This document shows, in pieces, positions 5,310 to 7,186 of a stretch of DNA of 7,186 bases. The notes under the pieces are model-generated. The model had not been told where the DNA came from. It saw only the letters and a list, made by a program, of their open reading frames with translations, and searched no databases. The stretch covers positions 1 to 7,186 of the forward strand of contig DTYS01000218.1 in NCBI GenBank assembly GCA_012961755.1. The letters are read 5' to 3'. Both the position numbers and the translations under genes were made by a program. This DNA comes from Candidatus Latescibacterota bacterium (GTDB lineage: Bacteria; Latescibacterota; 4484-107; B68-G9). The first letter of the stretch is position 1; every line of letters begins with the position of its first letter.

Positions 5310-7186
5310 GCGTGGATCTCCGTTTCCTGGAAGGCACGGAGCAGTTCACCGAGGTCCTGAGGGCCATAAGGGAAGGGGACGTCCAGGTCCACGGGCTGAG
5401 GGGCTCCCTCAGGGCCTTCCTATGCGCCTCCCTCTTCCGTAGGGGGCTCAGGCTGGTCCTTGCCCCGGAGGAGGAGGCCGAGAGGCTCAGGGAAGACCTG
5501 GAAGTGCTACTGGGAGAAGATGCGGTATCCTACTTTCCTCCCTTGGGACTCCTGCCCGGTGAGGAGGAGGTTCCCTCCTTGGAGGACATAGGGCTCAGGA
5601 CGGAAGCTTTGGCCAAGCTGGCTTCCGGAAGGCCTGGGGTGGTGGTCGTCCCTGCCAGGGCCGCCTCAGAGCTTACCGTACCTCCGGACGTCTTCGGACG
5701 GTACGTGACGAAGCTCAAGGTCGGGGAGGAGGTGGACAGGGAGGGGTTCCTCCTCAGGCTCGTGGAGGGTGGATACGAGAGGGTTCCCTCGGTATCGGCT
5801 CCGGGCCAGTTCAGCGTGAGGGGAGGGATATTGGACGTCTTCCCCTTCACCGAGGAACTTCCCATAAGGGCGGAGTTCTGGGGGGACACGGTGGAATCGC
5901 TCAGGAGGTTCGATGTCTCGTCCCAGAGGTCGGTGGAGGGGATGGGGGAGGTCTTCGTCCCACCTGCAAGGGAGCTCATCCTGGACGGGGGGACCTGGGA
6001 CAGGATAGAGGAGGAGGCGGGAAAGCTTGGGCTGGAAGAGCTTAGAAAAAGGGCCTCCAGAAGGACGCCCTGGGAGGGGATGGAGGCGTGTCTTCCCCTG
6101 GCGTATCCGGAAAGGGCTACGGTCCTGGACTACCTCGGACCCAGGGACTTAGTCTTCTTGGAGGACCCGGACGGGATATCCGACGAGGTCCAGGGGGAGC
6201 ATGTATCCCTCGGAAAGCGAGGGCTTCCAGCTGAGGCCTTCCGCGCTTCGGATGAAGAGGTACGGAGCAAGCTCAGGAAGTTCCGCAAGGTGGGCCACCT
6301 AAGCTTCGCGTCCGAAGGGGCGGTGCACTTCTTCTCCCAGGAGCCCGCGGTGGGGGACATATCCCAGGCGAGGGGTGCTGTGGGAAGATGGATCGGGGAA
6401 GGATACAAGGTCGTCCTGACGGCAGGGAGCAGGGCAAGGGCGGAGCGCATATCCGAGCTTATAGGGGAGGAAGTAGAGGTTGTCCAGGGGAACCTGAGCG
6501 GAGGCTTCGTCTTCCCCGAGGGAAGGCTCGTGCTCCTAACGGAGGTGGAACTCTTCAGGAGGCCGGTGAGGAGGCTAAAGCTACCCAAGTTCAAGGCTGG
6601 CACACCAATACAGGACATCACCGCCCTGAGGAAAGGGGACCTCGTGGTCCACGAGGACTACGGGATAGGGGCCTTCCTGGGTGTGGAGAGGATGGAGGTA
6701 GGAGGGGCGAAGGGTGATTTCATGGTTCTGGAGTACAGGGACGGGGACAGGTTGTACGTCCCTGTGGACCAGCTCTTAAAGGTCACCAAGTACGAAGGGC
6801 CCTCAGAGGTCCGTCCGCCCCTTACGAAGCTAGGTAGTGCCGAGTGGGAGAGGGTGAAGGAGAGGGTCAGGAGGGCGACCAAGGAGATGGCGGGGGAACT
6901 TCTGAAACTCTACGCAGCGAGGAAGGCGAGGCCGGGACACGCTTTCTCGCCGGACACCGCATGGCAGGCGGAGCTCGAGTCCTCCTTCCCGTACGAGGAG
7001 ACCCCGGACCAGCTCAGGGCCGTAAGGCAGATAAAGGAGGACATGGAGAGGCCGGTCCCGATGGACAGACTGCTCTGTGGGGATGTAGGGTTCGGAAAGA
7101 CCGAGGTCGCCCTTAGGGCTGCCTTCAAGGCCGTGATGGACGGAAAGCAGGTGGCAATCCTCGTACCCACCACGATCTTGGCCGAA
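5306..7186 (+). CDS. mfd: Transcription-repair coupling factor Mfd (3' truncated)
   Basis: An open frame of 627 codons runs to the window end without a stop. Mfd removes RNA polymerase stalled at DNA lesions and recruits UvrA for nucleotide excision repair. The N-terminal UvrB-homology module is visible: a degenerate nucleotide site (VHGLRGSLRAF, about residues 32-42), then RGGILDVFP (172-180) leading to AEFWGDTVESLRRFD and SQRS. The RNA-polymerase-interacting, CarD-like domain starts at about residue 441 (LRKGDLVVHEDYGIGAF) and includes RLYVPVDQL. The translocase begins with FPYEETPDQ and MDRLLCGDVGFGKTE; the Walker A lysine is residue 598, and PTTILAE closes the window. E. coli Mfd has about 1148 residues, with this lysine near 634, so the N-terminal part is slightly compact and roughly 500 residues, including helicase motifs II-VI, lie beyond the window. 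Start ATG 5306 overlaps the hydrolase stop as ATGA. Its Shine-Dalgarno is poor (GGCGGG directly adjacent; GAGG 13 nt away), suggesting re-initiation after the upstream gene. Confidence 0.97.
   Translation, partial: MSVDLRFLEGTEQFTEVLRAIREGDVQVHGLRGSLRAFLCASLFRRGLRLVLAPEEEAERLREDLEVLLGEDAVSYFPPLGLLPGEEEVPSLEDIGLRTEALAKLASGRPGVVVVPARAASELTVPPDVFGRYVTKLKVGEEVDREGFLLRLVEGGYERVPSVSAPGQFSVRGGILDVFPFTEELPIRAEFWGDTVESLRRFDVSSQRSVEGMGEVFVPPARELILDGGTWDRIEEEAGKLGLEELRKRASRRTPWEGMEACLPLAYPERATVLDYLGPRDLVFLEDPDGISDEVQGEHVSLGKRGLPAEAFRASDEEVRSKLRKFRKVGHLSFASEGAVHFFSQEPAVGDISQARGAVGRWIGEGYKVVLTAGSRARAERISELIGEEVEVVQGNLSGGFVFPEGRLVLLTEVELFRRPVRRLKLPKFKAGTPIQDITALRKGDLVVHEDYGIGAFLGVERMEVGGAKGDFMVLEYRDGDRLYVPVDQLLKVTKYEGPSEVRPPLTKLGSAEWERVKERVRRATKEMAGELLKLYAARKARPGHAFSPDTAWQAELESSFPYEETPDQLRAVRQIKEDMERPVPMDRLLCGDVGFGKTEVALRAAFKAVMDGKQVAILVPTTILAE

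Noticed and set aside
5312..5314. GTG at 5312 as the mfd start
   Set aside because: It has no better ribosome-binding site than ATG 5306, and the ATGA overlap is the more usual arrangement.
5530..6621. Two open frames on the - strand (5530-5979 and 6130-6621)
   Set aside because: Antisense to mfd, whose UvrB-like motifs run unbroken through both; Ser/Thr/Pro-rich shadow products.

Overview
The window comes from a GC-rich (roughly 60 % by eye) diderm bacterium. All genes are on the + strand and packed tightly. The evidence for a bacterium is Shine-Dalgarno-led starts, a lipobox lipoprotein, an outer-membrane beta-barrel protein and Mfd. Arginine is written mostly AGG and isoleucine often ATA, a habit common in thermophiles. 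The first gene ends in a FlgD-like Ig / type IX-style sorting domain, which points to an FCB-related or uncultured candidate-phylum lineage (WOR-3, Hydrothermae or Latescibacteria-like). That placement is inference; no rRNA or other phylogenetic marker apart from partial mfd is present.

Layout. 1-1248 is the 3' part of a large secreted protein: FG-GAP/VCBS repeats, an ASPIC/UnbV domain, a dockerin-like pair of calcium loops, and a C-terminal FlgD-like/T9SS-type sorting domain. An AT-rich gap (1249-1332) holds a plausible promoter. It is followed by a small lipoprotein (1333-1875) with a CxxCH haem-type motif and an extremely Tyr/Trp-rich segment. That gene overlaps by 4 nt with a PorV/UPF0164/FadL-like outer-membrane protein gene (1872-3095). 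A 102-nt gap contains a perfect 22-nt palindrome. Next comes an uncharacterised glycoside-hydrolase-like protein with a TIM barrel, a GH42M-like domain and a C-terminal beta domain (3198-5309). It overlaps by 4 nt with mfd (5306 to the window end, cut off), the transcription-repair coupling factor.

How the genes relate. The first three encode cell-envelope or secreted products: a CTD-bearing exported protein, a possibly haem-binding lipoprotein, and a barrel of the family that includes the T9SS shuttle PorV. The last two form a tight but functionally mixed pair, a presumably cytoplasmic carbohydrate-active enzyme and a DNA-repair translocase. I see no RNA genes, mobile elements, CRISPR arrays or frameshifts. 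The most unusual item is the CxxCH/aromatic-rich lipoprotein translationally coupled to the outer-membrane protein.
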